This document shows, piece after piece, positions 25,038-33,199 of a stretch of DNA of 64,000 bases. Each line of letters starts with the position of its first letter. The first letter of the stretch is position 1. The position numbers and the translations under genes are program-made. The stretch is taken from NCBI GenBank assembly GCA_963828555.1, contig CAWHEL010000002.1, positions 1,178,001 through 1,242,000 on the forward strand, written 5' to 3'. Source of the DNA: JADJPO01 sp963828555 (lineage in GTDB: Bacteria > Actinomycetota > Actinomycetes > Actinomycetales > Kineosporiaceae). The notes under the pieces were generated by a model. The model worked only from the letters and a program-made list of their open reading frames with translations, ran no database searches and was not told the origin of the DNA.

Positions 25038-27584
25038 ATGGCGCGCGGCCGGCTGCGGGTCTACCTGGGTGTGGCCCCCGGGGCCGGAACCACCCATGCC
25101 CTCCTCGCCGAGGCACGCCGCCGCCAGGCCCGCGGCACCGACGTCGTCATCGGGTCTCTCGAGACGCACGACCGGCCCGGCCTCGGCCCGTTGGCGGACG
25201 GTGTCGAGCGGGTCGGCCCCGGCGACCGGGTGGCCGTCGAGGCGCTGCTCGCCCGCCGTCCCGCGGTGGTCCTGGTCGACGACCTGCCCCGGGACAACCC
25301 CGCGGGGGCACGGCATGCCCACCGCTGGCAGGACGCCGAGGAACTGCTCGAGGCGGGCATCGACGTGGTCGCCACGCTCGACGTCCGGGGCATCGCCTCC
25401 CTGGCGGACGTCGTCGAGCGGATCACCGGGCGGCGTCCCGGGCAGGTGGTCCCCGACCGTCTGTTGCACCAGGCCGAACAACTGGAACTGGTGGACATCA
25501 CCCCGCAGGCCCTGCGTCGTCGGCTGGCGCACGGAGGGCTGCATGCCCCCGAGGACGTCGACGCCGCGCTGGCGGCCTCGTTCGCCCCCTCGATCCTGGC
25601 CGCGTTGCGTGAGCTGGCCCTGGCCTGGGCGGCCGGGGTGGTGCCCCGGCAGCACGCGACCTGGGTCGAGCGGGTCGATCCCACAGCGCTGCCACAGACT
25701 GCCGACGTGGACGACCGGGAACGGCTGGTCGTGGCGCTCTCGGGCGGGGCCGAGAGCGAGCGACTGCTGCACCGGGCGGCCCGCCTGGCCGCGCGCAGCC
25801 TCGGGGCCGAGCTGCACGCCGTCCACGTGCTCTCAGGTCGGCGCCCGGGGGAGGACCGTCCCGGCACGGACCGGCTGCGCGAGCTGGCGGCAGCGGTCGG
25901 GGCCACCTACCAGCAGGTGATCGGGCAGGACGTCGCGGCGTCCGTTCTGGCCGTCGCCCACGCCGAGCGGGCCACGCAACTCGTCGTCGGGGCCGACAGG
26001 CCCGCTGACGGCTGGCCGCCGCCGTGGCGTCCGGCCGGCGCCGCCGCCCGCATCCTCGCCGCCGCCGGCGATCTGGATGTGCACGTGGTCACCTCGGCTG
26101 CCGCCGGACCGGCCGCGAGAATGCCGCCGCTCCGCGCCGGTCTGCCCACCGGGAGGCGGGTGGCCGGCTTCGGTCTGGCCGTGGTGGGGCCGGCGATCCT
26201 GGCGGCGGGTTTGCAGGTGGCCGGCGAATGGGTCGGCCTGGCCGGTGACAGCCTGCTGCTGCTTCTGGCCGTGGTGGTCACGGCCCTGGTCGGCGGCCTG
26301 TGGCCGGCCCTGCTCAGCGCCGTCGTCGCCTCCACCCTGCTCAACTTCTACTTCATCCCGCCGGTGCACACGTTCCGGGTCTCCGAGCCGCACAACGTGA
26401 TCACGCTGATCGTGTTCGTGCTGGTGGCGGGCCTGGTCGGCGCCGTGGTGCACCGCGCGGCGACCCTGGCCGGCCAGGCGGCGAGGGCGGCGGCCGAGTC
26501 CCGGACCCTGTCGGCGGTGGCTGAAGGCATCCTGCGCGGTGAGGAGGCCCTGCCCAGTCTGCTGGAACAGGTGCGCGCGGCGTTCGGCATGAGATCGGCC
26601 GGCCTGCTGCAGCGTGACGGGGCCCAGGCGTGGCAGGTCGTGCATGCCCGGGGGTCGATGCCGCCGCAGCGGCCGGAGGAGGCCGACGTGCAGGTGCCCG
26701 CGGGCGCCGACCTGGTGCTCGCGCTCGCCGGGCACCCGCTGGCGGCGGCGGACCGCACTGTCCTGCGGGCGTTCGCCGCCCAGGCCCAGGGGCTGCTCGA
26801 GCGGGACCGGCTCGCACGGGGCGCTGCGGTGGCCGCCCGGCTGGAGGCCACCGAGCGCCTGCGGGACGCGTTGCTGGCCGCCGTCGGACACGACCTGCGG
26901 ACGCCGCTGGCCTCGGCCACGGCCGCCGTGAGCAGCCTGCGCAGCACCGAGGTCGACTGGTCGGCGCGCGAACGCGAGGAGCTCCTGGCCACGGCCGAGG
27001 AGTCGTTGGCCCGGCTCGCCCGGCTGGTGGCCGACCTGCTCGACCTCTCCCGGCTGCGCGCGGGGGTGCTGACCGTGGCGAGCGAACCGGTCTGGCTCGA
27101 CGAACTGATCCCGCCGGCGCTGGACGAGCTCGGACCGGAGGCGCGCGCCGTCCGGCTGCAGGTGCCCGACGAGCTGCCGGCAGTGCTGGCGGACGCCGCG
27201 CTGGTCACCCGGGCCCTGGTGAACGTGGCCGGCAACGCCCTGCGCTACTCCCCGAAGGACCGGCCGCCGCTGGTGTCCGCCAGCGCCGGGCCCGACCGGG
27301 TCGAGGTGCGCGTCGTCGACCGGGGCCCGGGCATTCCGCCGCAGGACCGGGAGCGGGTCTTCACCCCGTTCCAGCGCCAGGGCGACACCGACAACCGCGC
27401 CGGCCTCGGGCTCGGACTGGCCCTGTCCCGTGGTCTGATCGAGGCGATGGGGGGCACTCTGGAGGCCGAGGACACGCCGGGCGGAGGGTTGACGATGGTG
27501 ATCACCCTGCCGCGGGCGCCGGCAGCGGCGGGCGAGGAGAGCGCCCAGCCCGGTCAGCGGGAGCGGGAGGCGCCGGCATCATGA
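25038..27584 (+). CDS. kdpD: KdpD-type sensor histidine kinase
   Basis: 848 residues. Domain order: N-terminal KdpD domain (about 5-205), USP-like domain (about 225-350, starting LVVALSGGAESERLLHRAAR), DUF4118 membrane helices (about 370-475, with LLNFYFIPPVHTFRV), GAF-like region (about 490-585), then HisKA (AAVGHDLRTPLASATAAVSS, phosphorylated His) and HATPase (NVAGNALRYSPKD, DRGPGIP, GLGLGLALSRG). The P-loop is altered: GVAPGAGTT has Thr where the Walker lysine belongs, and the usual DELAHTN reads DDLPRDN. ATG 25038 follows GGAGGAGG at good spacing; GTG 25035 is possible. The stop overlaps the kdpE start. Confidence 0.9.
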   Translation: MARGRLRVYLGVAPGAGTTHALLAEARRRQARGTDVVIGSLETHDRPGLGPLADGVERVGPGDRVAVEALLARRPAVVLVDDLPRDNPAGARHAHRWQDAEELLEAGIDVVATLDVRGIASLADVVERITGRRPGQVVPDRLLHQAEQLELVDITPQALRRRLAHGGLHAPEDVDAALAASFAPSILAALRELALAWAAGVVPRQHATWVERVDPTALPQTADVDDRERLVVALSGGAESERLLHRAARLAARSLGAELHAVHVLSGRRPGEDRPGTDRLRELAAAVGATYQQVIGQDVAASVLAVAHAERATQLVVGADRPADGWPPPWRPAGAAARILAAAGDLDVHVVTSAAAGPAARMPPLRAGLPTGRRVAGFGLAVVGPAILAAGLQVAGEWVGLAGDSLLLLLAVVVTALVGGLWPALLSAVVASTLLNFYFIPPVHTFRVSEPHNVITLIVFVLVAGLVGAVVHRAATLAGQAARAAAESRTLSAVAEGILRGEEALPSLLEQVRAAFGMRSAGLLQRDGAQAWQVVHARGSMPPQRPEEADVQVPAGADLVLALAGHPLAAADRTVLRAFAAQAQGLLERDRLARGAAVAARLEATERLRDALLAAVGHDLRTPLASATAAVSSLRSTEVDWSAREREELLATAEESLARLARLVADLLDLSRLRAGVLTVASEPVWLDELIPPALDELGPEARAVRLQVPDELPAVLADAALVTRALVNVAGNALRYSPKDRPPLVSASAGPDRVEVRVVDRGPGIPPQDRERVFTPFQRQGDTDNRAGLGLGLALSRGLIEAMGGTLEAEDTPGGGLTMVITLPRAPAAAGEESAQPGQREREAPAS

Positions 27585-28288
27585 CCCGGGTCCTCGTGGT
27601 GGACGACGAACCGCAACTGCTGCGTGCCCTGCGGATCAACCTGCGCGCCCGCGACTACGACGTGCACGTGGCGGCCACCGGCACCGATGCGTTGCGGATC
27701 GCCTCGGCTCACCCGCCCGACCTGGTCATCCTCGATCTGGGGCTGCCGGACCTGGACGGCGTCGAGGTGATCCATGGGCTGCGCGGCTGGACCGACGTGC
27801 CGATCATCGTGCTCTCGGGTCGCAGCGGCAGCACCGACAAGGTCGCCGCGCTCGACGCCGGGGCCGACGACTACATGACCAAGCCGTTCGGCGTCGAGGA
27901 ACTGCTCGCCCGGATGCGCGCCGTCACGCGCCGCGCCGCGGTGGGCGAGGCCGAGGACGCGCCGCGGGTCCGCTTCGGTGAGATCACGGTGGATCTCGCC
28001 GACCGGCAGGTGCTGCGCGGGCCCGAGGGCGGCGGCGTCGCGGTGCATCTGACCCCTACCGAGTGGCACCTGCTGGAGGTGCTGGTGCGCAGGCCCGGCA
28101 AACTGCTCAGCCAGCGCTTCCTGCTGACCGAGGTGTGGGGGCCGGGTTACGTGAACCAGCCGGGCAACCTTCGCCTCTACATGACCCAGTTGCGCCGCAA
28201 GCTGGAGCCCGAACCGGCCCGCCCGCGTTTCCTGCTCACCGAGCCCGGCATGGGCTACCGCTTCCAGCCCGACCCCCGCCCCGCCTGA
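27581..28288 (+). CDS. kdpE: KdpE-type response regulator
   Basis: 235 residues. Receiver domain 1-120: VLVVDDEPQLL (acidic pair), VILDLGLPDLDG (phospho-acceptor Asp), IIVLSGR and DDYMTKPF (conserved Lys). OmpR-type winged helix from about 135: LTPTEWHLLEVLVRRPGKLL, then VWGPGYVNQPGNLRLYMTQL and PGMGYRF. Overlaps the kdpD stop as ATGA. The tandem sites at 22554 and 24933 are its likely targets. No kdpFABC genes are in the window, so this pair may control the KimA-like importer instead. Confidence 0.92.
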   Translation: MTRVLVVDDEPQLLRALRINLRARDYDVHVAATGTDALRIASAHPPDLVILDLGLPDLDGVEVIHGLRGWTDVPIIVLSGRSGSTDKVAALDAGADDYMTKPFGVEELLARMRAVTRRAAVGEAEDAPRVRFGEITVDLADRQVLRGPEGGGVAVHLTPTEWHLLEVLVRRPGKLLSQRFLLTEVWGPGYVNQPGNLRLYMTQLRRKLEPEPARPRFLLTEPGMGYRFQPDPRPA

Positions 28289-28314
28289 TCACCTCCGGCC
28301 CTAGGGTGGACGAC

Positions 28315-28728
28315 GTGGGCCTCCTCCGCACGATCGCCCGATTGCTGCTCGGAGCGTTCCTTGTCGTCGCCGGCACAGGGCATCTCACCTTCGCCCGCTC
28401 GCAGTTCCAGGCGCAGGTGCCGCCGTGGTTGCCGCTCGACCCCGACCTAGTCGTGCTCGCGTCGGGCGTTCTCGAGATCGCCCTCGGGCTGGCGCTCGTC
28501 CTGGCGCGGCGGGGGCGGAGCCGCGTGGGCTGGGTGGTGGCGGCCTTCTTCGTCGCGGTCTTCCCCGGCAACCTCGCTCAGTGGGTCGAAGGGCGTGACG
28601 CCTTCGGCCTGGACTCGGACGCTGCTCGAGCTACCCGTCTGCTCTTTCAACCGCTGCTCGTGGCGTGGGCGCTGTGGTCGACCGGAGCGTGGCGGGAATG
28701 GCGGTCCGCCGAACGCCGCGACCCATGA
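28315..28728 (+). CDS. DoxX-like membrane protein
   Basis: 137 residues with four predicted helices: TIARLLLGAFLVVAGTGHLT, LVVLASGVLEIALGLALVLA, RVGWVVAAFFVAVFPGNLAQ and LLFQPLLVAWALWS. The GxxHL element after helix 1 and the acidic residue in helix 2 are typical of small DoxX/YphA-type proteins. Function is unclear; relatives act in redox or thiosulfate metabolism. GTG 28315 follows a TAGGGT -10-like box by only eight bases and has no ribosome site, so a leaderless transcript is likely. Confidence 0.78.
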   Translation: MGLLRTIARLLLGAFLVVAGTGHLTFARSQFQAQVPPWLPLDPDLVVLASGVLEIALGLALVLARRGRSRVGWVVAAFFVAVFPGNLAQWVEGRDAFGLDSDAARATRLLFQPLLVAWALWSTGAWREWRSAERRDP

Positions 28729-28733
28729 CGACG

Positions 28734-28960
28734 TGACCGACCCCTCGAAGCCCGGCTGCTCAGGTCAAGGCGGCGTCCGGCACCGTGTCCTCACCCGCTG
28801 GGCAGATGAGGACTCGTTCCAGGGGTGGGTGCGCTCGCGCAGCTTCGCCGATGGTCACGGCGGGCGGCCCGTGGGCGTGGCGGCAGAGCTGTGGTCGTAT
28901 GAGGTCGCCGGAGGTTCGCATCAGCCCTTCGAAGTCGGCGGCGGCACGAGCCCTCGCTGA
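28734..28960 (+). pseudogene. Truncated antibiotic-biosynthesis-monooxygenase (ABM) fold protein
   Basis: The frame has VLTRWADEDSFQGWVRSRSF and GVAAELWSYEV, the C-terminal half of an ABM/HmoA-type ferredoxin-like fold. The usual first strands are replaced by a short, low-quality stretch (SKPGCSGQGGVRHR). It looks like a remnant, or a gene with a frameshift near its start. Confidence 0.4.
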
Positions 28961-28984
28961 CGGAGGGCATTCAGGGGGCGCCAC

Positions 28985-29036
28985 CATGATCGTGACCGAT
29001 TGACCCGCCCATCACGGTCGAAGTCGTCACGATCAT
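28985..29036. terminator. Long hairpin between convergent genes
   Basis: CATGATCGTGAC (28985-28996) and GTCACGATCATG (29025-29036) are perfect 12-bp arms with a 28-nt loop. It lies between the plus-strand DoxX/ABM genes and the minus-strand MT0933-like gene, where it could terminate both. Confidence 0.65.
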
Positions 29037-29084
29037 GCAACTTCACCCGGCGACCCCGCCGCCTCCGGGCGCGGGGTGCGGGCG

Positions 29085-29474
29085 TCACTGGCCGGGCGGC
29101 TCGGACGGCGTGGGGTCGGCCGGTGCCGTGGGGTCGGCCGGTGCCGGCGGAGTGGCCGGTGCCGCCTGCGTCGGGGGCGTGGCGGTCGGAGGGGTGTCGG
29201 CGTGCCGCTGCTCGGCGAGCTTGTCGACCCCCTTGGCCAATTGGCCCTTGGCCTTGGCGACCTTGTCGGCGTACTTCCCGTGGGTCTTGGTGTCGACCTT
29301 GGCGGCCACCGTGTCCAGACCCGAGATCACGGTGTCGCGCTTGTCGTGTGCCAGATCACCGGCCTTGTGAACGGTCTGCTTGGCGGCCTTCTCGGCAGCG
29401 TCGGCCAGGTGCTTGGCCTTGGTCTGCAGGTCGTACTGCTGAGCCTTCTGCTTGGCCCTGTTCAGGAAGCTCAT
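29085..29474 (-). CDS. MT0933-like antitoxin-family protein
   Basis: 129 residues. The start MSFLNRAKQKAQQYDLQTKA and middle DTKTHGKYADKVAKAKGQLA match the MT0933 (Rv0909-type) antitoxin pattern of lysine-rich amphipathic helices followed by GKYADKV. The last 35 residues are Pro/Ala/Thr-rich. ATG 29474 is chosen for its AGGTGGAGC ribosome site. In Mycobacterium tuberculosis relatives pair with a toxin; no adjacent toxin is visible, so here it may be a stand-alone stress protein. Confidence 0.7.
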   Translation of the reverse strand: MSFLNRAKQKAQQYDLQTKAKHLADAAEKAAKQTVHKAGDLAHDKRDTVISGLDTVAAKVDTKTHGKYADKVAKAKGQLAKGVDKLAEQRHADTPPTATPPTQAAPATPPAPADPTAPADPTPSEPPGQ

Positions 29475-29584
29475 GCTCCACCTTTCATGTCTGCGAACGG
29501 TTTCCCCTGCATCGACAGTACGTCGGGCGTCGGCGATCAGCACCTCGAGCACGACAGATCGCCGGGGGTGCACGGGCGACAGCC

Positions 29585-30490
29585 GTCCTCACGCGCCGGG
29601 CGTCTACCGCTTCCGCGGGAGCGGGACCACGGTGCTGTACGTCGGCCGCGCGGTCGATCTCCGCCGGCGCGTGGCGTCGTACTGGGGGAGCTGCGCGGGC
29701 GCCGCCACCTGCGCCGGATGGTGCCGCAGATCCAGCAGGTGGAGGCCGTGGCCTGCGACTCGGCGCACGAGGCAGCGTGGCTCGAGCGCAACCTGCTCGA
29801 CCATGCGCTGCCCCGGTGGAACCGCACCCGTGGCGAAGAGGTTCCGGTGTATCTCCGGGTGGACGGCTCGCTGAGATCCCCGGGGCTGAGCGTCGTCCAC
29901 CGGGTCCGGTCGGTGAGCGGCGTCGTCCACTTCGGCCCCTACCTGGGAAGTGTCAGGGCCGAGTTGGCGGTCGCCGGGTTGAGCCGGGTGTTGCCCCTCG
30001 CCTACGCGTGCGAGGGCCTGCGCGGCAGCCAGGCGGATCTCGGCCGGGTGTTCGGGGTCGGCGCGCTGGATCGCGCCGACCTCCTCGACCGGTTGACCCG
30101 GACCCTCGAACGCGAACCCGCTGCCGTGGCAGAGGTACGGCAGGAGTTGTGTCTGCGGCGGGACGACGCGGCCCACGCCCTGGCCTACGAACGGGCCGGA
30201 CAGCTGCAGGCCGAGCTGGAGGCACTGGACTGGGTGGTGTCGGAGCAGAAGGTCGCTTCCCTCGAGCCGCTGAGCCTCGACCTCGCCGGGTGGTCGCAGG
30301 GCGTGCTGGTGCGCTTCGAGATCCGGCAAGGCGGTTGCGCAGCTGGACCCGCCAGATCTGCTCCCGGGCGGGCGCGCAGCCCCTCCTCGACGTCACACCG
30401 TCCGGCTGGGCCGCCTTCGCCCAGCGCAACGCCGTCCTCGCCGCGGCGCCGCCCTCGCCGCCACGCTACTCAGCCCGCCACATGAGCAAA
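29585..30490 (+). pseudogene. UvrC-like GIY-YIG endonuclease homologue, multiply frameshifted
   Basis: The first frame begins with HAPGVYRFRGSGTTVLYVGR and AVDLRRRVASYWG, the GIY-YIG core with its conserved arginine. It shifts near 29690 (a missing G in GGGGG) to LRGRRHLRRMVPQIQQVEAV and WLERNLLDHALPRWNR, and continues through a UVR-like stretch (RRDDAAHALAYERAGQLQAE). It shifts again near 30330 to LRSWTRQICSRAGAQPLLDV. Rejoined, this is a roughly 300-residue UvrC-N-terminal-like protein lacking the RNase H and HhH domains of real UvrC, a shorter actinobacterial paralogue. Start and end are uncertain. Confidence 0.6.
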
Positions 30491-30518
30491 GTTCTTGCCC
30501 GAGATCGGGCAAGAACTT
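30489..30518. terminator. Perfect hairpin, possible terminator
   Basis: AAGTTCTTGCCCGA (30489-30502) and TCGGGCAAGAACTT (30505-30518) are perfect 14-bp arms with only GA between them. It closes the UvrC-like region and precedes the small gene at 30552. Confidence 0.65.
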
Positions 30519-30551
30519 GGCATGGCGGCGCCGGTCGGGCAGGGTTGGGGT

Positions 30552-30812
30552 GTGCCGGACCGGGAGATCGTTGACCGGATCGCTGCCTCCGCCGGGCTCG
30601 GCGAGGGTGAGGCGGCCCGCGTGGTGGACGACGTCCTCGCCTGGTACCGAGAACCGGTGGAGGACTACGTGCGTCGCCGGCACGCCCACTTCCAGCTGCA
30701 CGGTGTGCGCAATCCCGAGGCGTTCCGCCTGATCGCCGGGGAACTGCGCGAGCGGCTGGTCGACCCACCGGAGCTGAGCGAACGCCAGCTCCGCCGCATC
30801 ATCTACGGCTGA
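30552..30812 (+). CDS. Small helical protein of unknown function
   Basis: 86 residues from GTG 30552 (VPDREIVDRIAASAGLGEGE). It is predicted all-helical, with RVVDDVLAWYREPVEDYVRR then HAHFQLHGVRNPEAFRLIAG and a basic end. I do not recognise the family. A longer frame starts inside the hairpin at 30489-30518, which argues against that start. It lies 48 bases before glmS and may share its transcript. Confidence 0.6.
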   Translation: MPDREIVDRIAASAGLGEGEAARVVDDVLAWYREPVEDYVRRRHAHFQLHGVRNPEAFRLIAGELRERLVDPPELSERQLRRIIYG

Positions 30813-30860
30813 ATCGGCGGTTGGACCGACAGCCGAAACCGTCCGGGGAGGACATCGACC

Positions 30861-32691
30861 ATGTGTGGCATCGTCGGCTACATCGGCACCCAGAGCGCGG
30901 CCCCGCTGCTCATCGAAGGCTTGAGCCGCCTGGAGTACCGCGGCTACGACTCGGCCGGCATCGCCTTGCTGACCCGCTCCGGCGAGCCGCCCATCCGCAC
31001 CATCCGCACCGTCGGCCGGGTGCGCGCGCTGGAGGCCGCGCTGCCCAAGCGGCTGACCGCCACCACCGGCATCGGGCACACCCGCTGGGCCACCCATGGA
31101 CCGGCCACCGAGGCCAACGCCCACCCGCACACCAGCGCCGACGGCCGGGTCAGCGTCGTCCACAACGGCATCATCGACAACGCCTCCGCCGTCCGCGCGC
31201 AGCTGCAGGCCGCCGGAGTGGAGCTGTCCTCCGACACCGACACCGAGGTGCTCGCCCACCTGATCGCGCGATCGAGCGCCGACACCCTCGAGGGCGCCGT
31301 TCTCGACGCGCTCGACCGGGTCACCGGCACCTACGCGATCGCCGTCCTCGACGCGCGCCACCCGGACCGGATCGTGGTGGCCCGCAACGGGTCCCCGCTG
31401 ATCCTGGGGATCGGCGAGCACGAGATGTACGTCGCCAGCGACGTCGCGGCGCTGATCCGGCACACCACCTCGGTGGTGCACCTGGACGACGGCGAGCTGG
31501 CCACGGTGACCGCGAAGGGGTACCGCACTTTCACCAAGCACAGCGACGACACCCGGCGGGTGCCGGTCGAGATCGACCTGGCCGCGGAGGATCTCGAGCT
31601 CAGCGGTCACCAGCACTACATGTACAAGGAGATCCTGGAGCAGCCGGACGCCGCCGCCGCTGTCCTGCGCGGCCGGCTCGACGAGCGGTTCGGCACCGCC
31701 CGGCTGGACGGGCTCAACCTCGGCCCGCGCGAACTGAGAGCCTTCCGCAGAGTGAAGATCCTCGGCTGCGGATCGGCCTACTACGTGGGCCAGATCGGCG
31801 CCACGATGATCGAGGACCTGGCCCGGATGCCGGCCGACGCCGAGGCCGCCTCGGAGTTCCGCTACCGCAACCCGATCATCGAGCCGGACACGCTCTATGT
31901 CGTGGTCTCCCAGTCGGGCGAGACCGCCGACACCGCGTTCGCCGTCGCCGAGATCAAGCGCAAGGGCGGCACCGTGATCGGCGTGGTCAACGTGGTCGGC
32001 TCGACCATCGCCCGCGAGGTGGACGGCGGCATCTACCTGCACGCCGGCCCGGAGATCGCGGTCGCCTCGACCAAGGCGCTGACCACCATGGGTATCGCCT
32101 TCGCGCATGCTGGCACTGCTGCTCGGCCGGGTGCGTGACCTCTCGGTCAGCGACGGCCAGCGGATCATCTCCGGCCTTCAGCGGTTGCCGGCTCAGATCC
32201 GGCAGATCCTGGACGGCGAGGCGGAGATCGCCGAGGTGGCCAAGCAGCTCTCGATCGCGCAGAGCATCTTCTTCATCGGCCGGGTGCGCGGCTTCCCGGT
32301 GGCCCGCGAGGGTGCGCAGAAGCTCAAGGAGGTCAGCTACATCCACGCCGAGGCCTACCAGACCAGTGAGCTGAAACACGGGCCGCTGGCGCTGATCAAC
32401 CCCGAGATGCCGACCGTGGCGATCATCCCGGACGACGCCCTGGCCAGTCGCAATCTCGGTGCGGCAGAGCAGGTGCTGGCCCGGCGTGGGCCGCTGGTCG
32501 CGATCACGCACCCGGGCGTCGACCTGGGCCCACTCGGGGTGCCGGCCATCGTCGTGCCGAAGAACGAGCCGGAGCTCGACCCGATCCTGCTCACGATCCC
32601 GTTGCAGCTGCTGGCCTATCACGCGGCGCTGGCCCTGGGCCACGACATCGACAAGCCCCGCAACCTGGCCAAGTCCGTCACCGTCGAGTAG
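30861..32691 (+). pseudogene. glmS: Glutamine-fructose-6-phosphate aminotransferase, one frameshift
   Basis: Makes glucosamine 6-phosphate from fructose 6-phosphate and glutamine, the entry to cell-wall amino sugars. ATG 30861 follows GGGGAGGAC. The glutaminase domain starts with the catalytic Cys (MCGIVGYIG) and has YRGYDSAGIA and GIGHTRWATHG. The first SIS domain has GCGSAYYVG and VVSQSGETADT, then ASTKALTTMGIAFA. There the frame breaks: one extra C near 32105 puts the rest (LALLLGRVRDLSVSDGQRII, AEAYQTSELKHGPLALI, PRNLAKSVTVE) in the next frame. Both halves are complete and well conserved, so the gene is probably intact in the cell and the indel a sequence error, though a real knockout with a paralogue elsewhere is possible. 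Confidence 0.88.
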
Positions 32692-32725
32692 CACCCGCCA
32701 GCCCCGCCGCCCCGCCGCCCCGTCG

Positions 32726-32782
32726 CGAGAGTCGAGTAACCACGCCCAAGCACGCGGAATGGGGGCGGTTACTCGACTCTCG
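32726..32782. terminator. Long hairpin behind glmS
   Basis: CGAGAGTCGAGTAACC (32726-32741) and GGTTACTCGACTCTCG (32767-32782) are perfect 16-bp arms with a 25-nt loop, 34 bases after the glmS stop. It also lies at the 3' end of a short minus-strand frame, consistent with a bidirectional terminator. Confidence 0.7.
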
Positions 32783-32784
32783 GC

Positions 32785-32956
32785 AGAGCGGCGGGCAACG
32801 GCGACCGCCTGGTGATCCACGCGCTCGGTCGCCCTGAGCGACCAGTTGCGTCGACCGGCCACCTCGCCGCCGTCCTGGCCGATCAGCTGCTCGGTCAGAG
32901 CGCGGACACGAGCCCACGGCGCCGACGTCGCCGCCCAGCTGCACCATCTCCACCAT
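32785..32956 (-). pseudogene. Small conserved-looking helical protein, frameshifted
   Basis: ATG 32956 has an excellent ribosome site, GGAGGTGG four bases upstream. The first frame reads MVEMVQLGGDVGAV; dropping one G from the GGG near 32915 gives ARVRALTEQLIGQDGGEVAG, then RRNWSLRATERVDHQAVAVA. Together this is a plausible 60-residue helical protein ending at the hairpin. No function is known. No other gene-like signal is visible between here and ilvA at 33200. Confidence 0.35.
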
Positions 32957-33199
32957 CTGGCCACCTCCGACAGGTGTGAAGTCCCCCCGAGTTCACCCGA
33001 ACCTGCTCTCAGGGCCCGAAAAGGTGCTCCAGGAGGGGGTTGTGGTGAATCCGGGGGAAGAATGCCGACAAGGTGCCTTACGTGAGGACCGTGAAGTCCA
33101 CGTCGCGGCCCTGATGACCAGGGTCGAGCTCGCGATGTGGGTCTACGACACCAGGCGCGTCACGTGATCTCAGCTCCGCTGGCTAGATTGGCGGCATGA

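Noticed and set aside
30393..32168. 591-codon minus-strand frame opposite glmS
   Set aside because: A shadow of the glmS codons; glmS domains are unambiguous on the plus strand.
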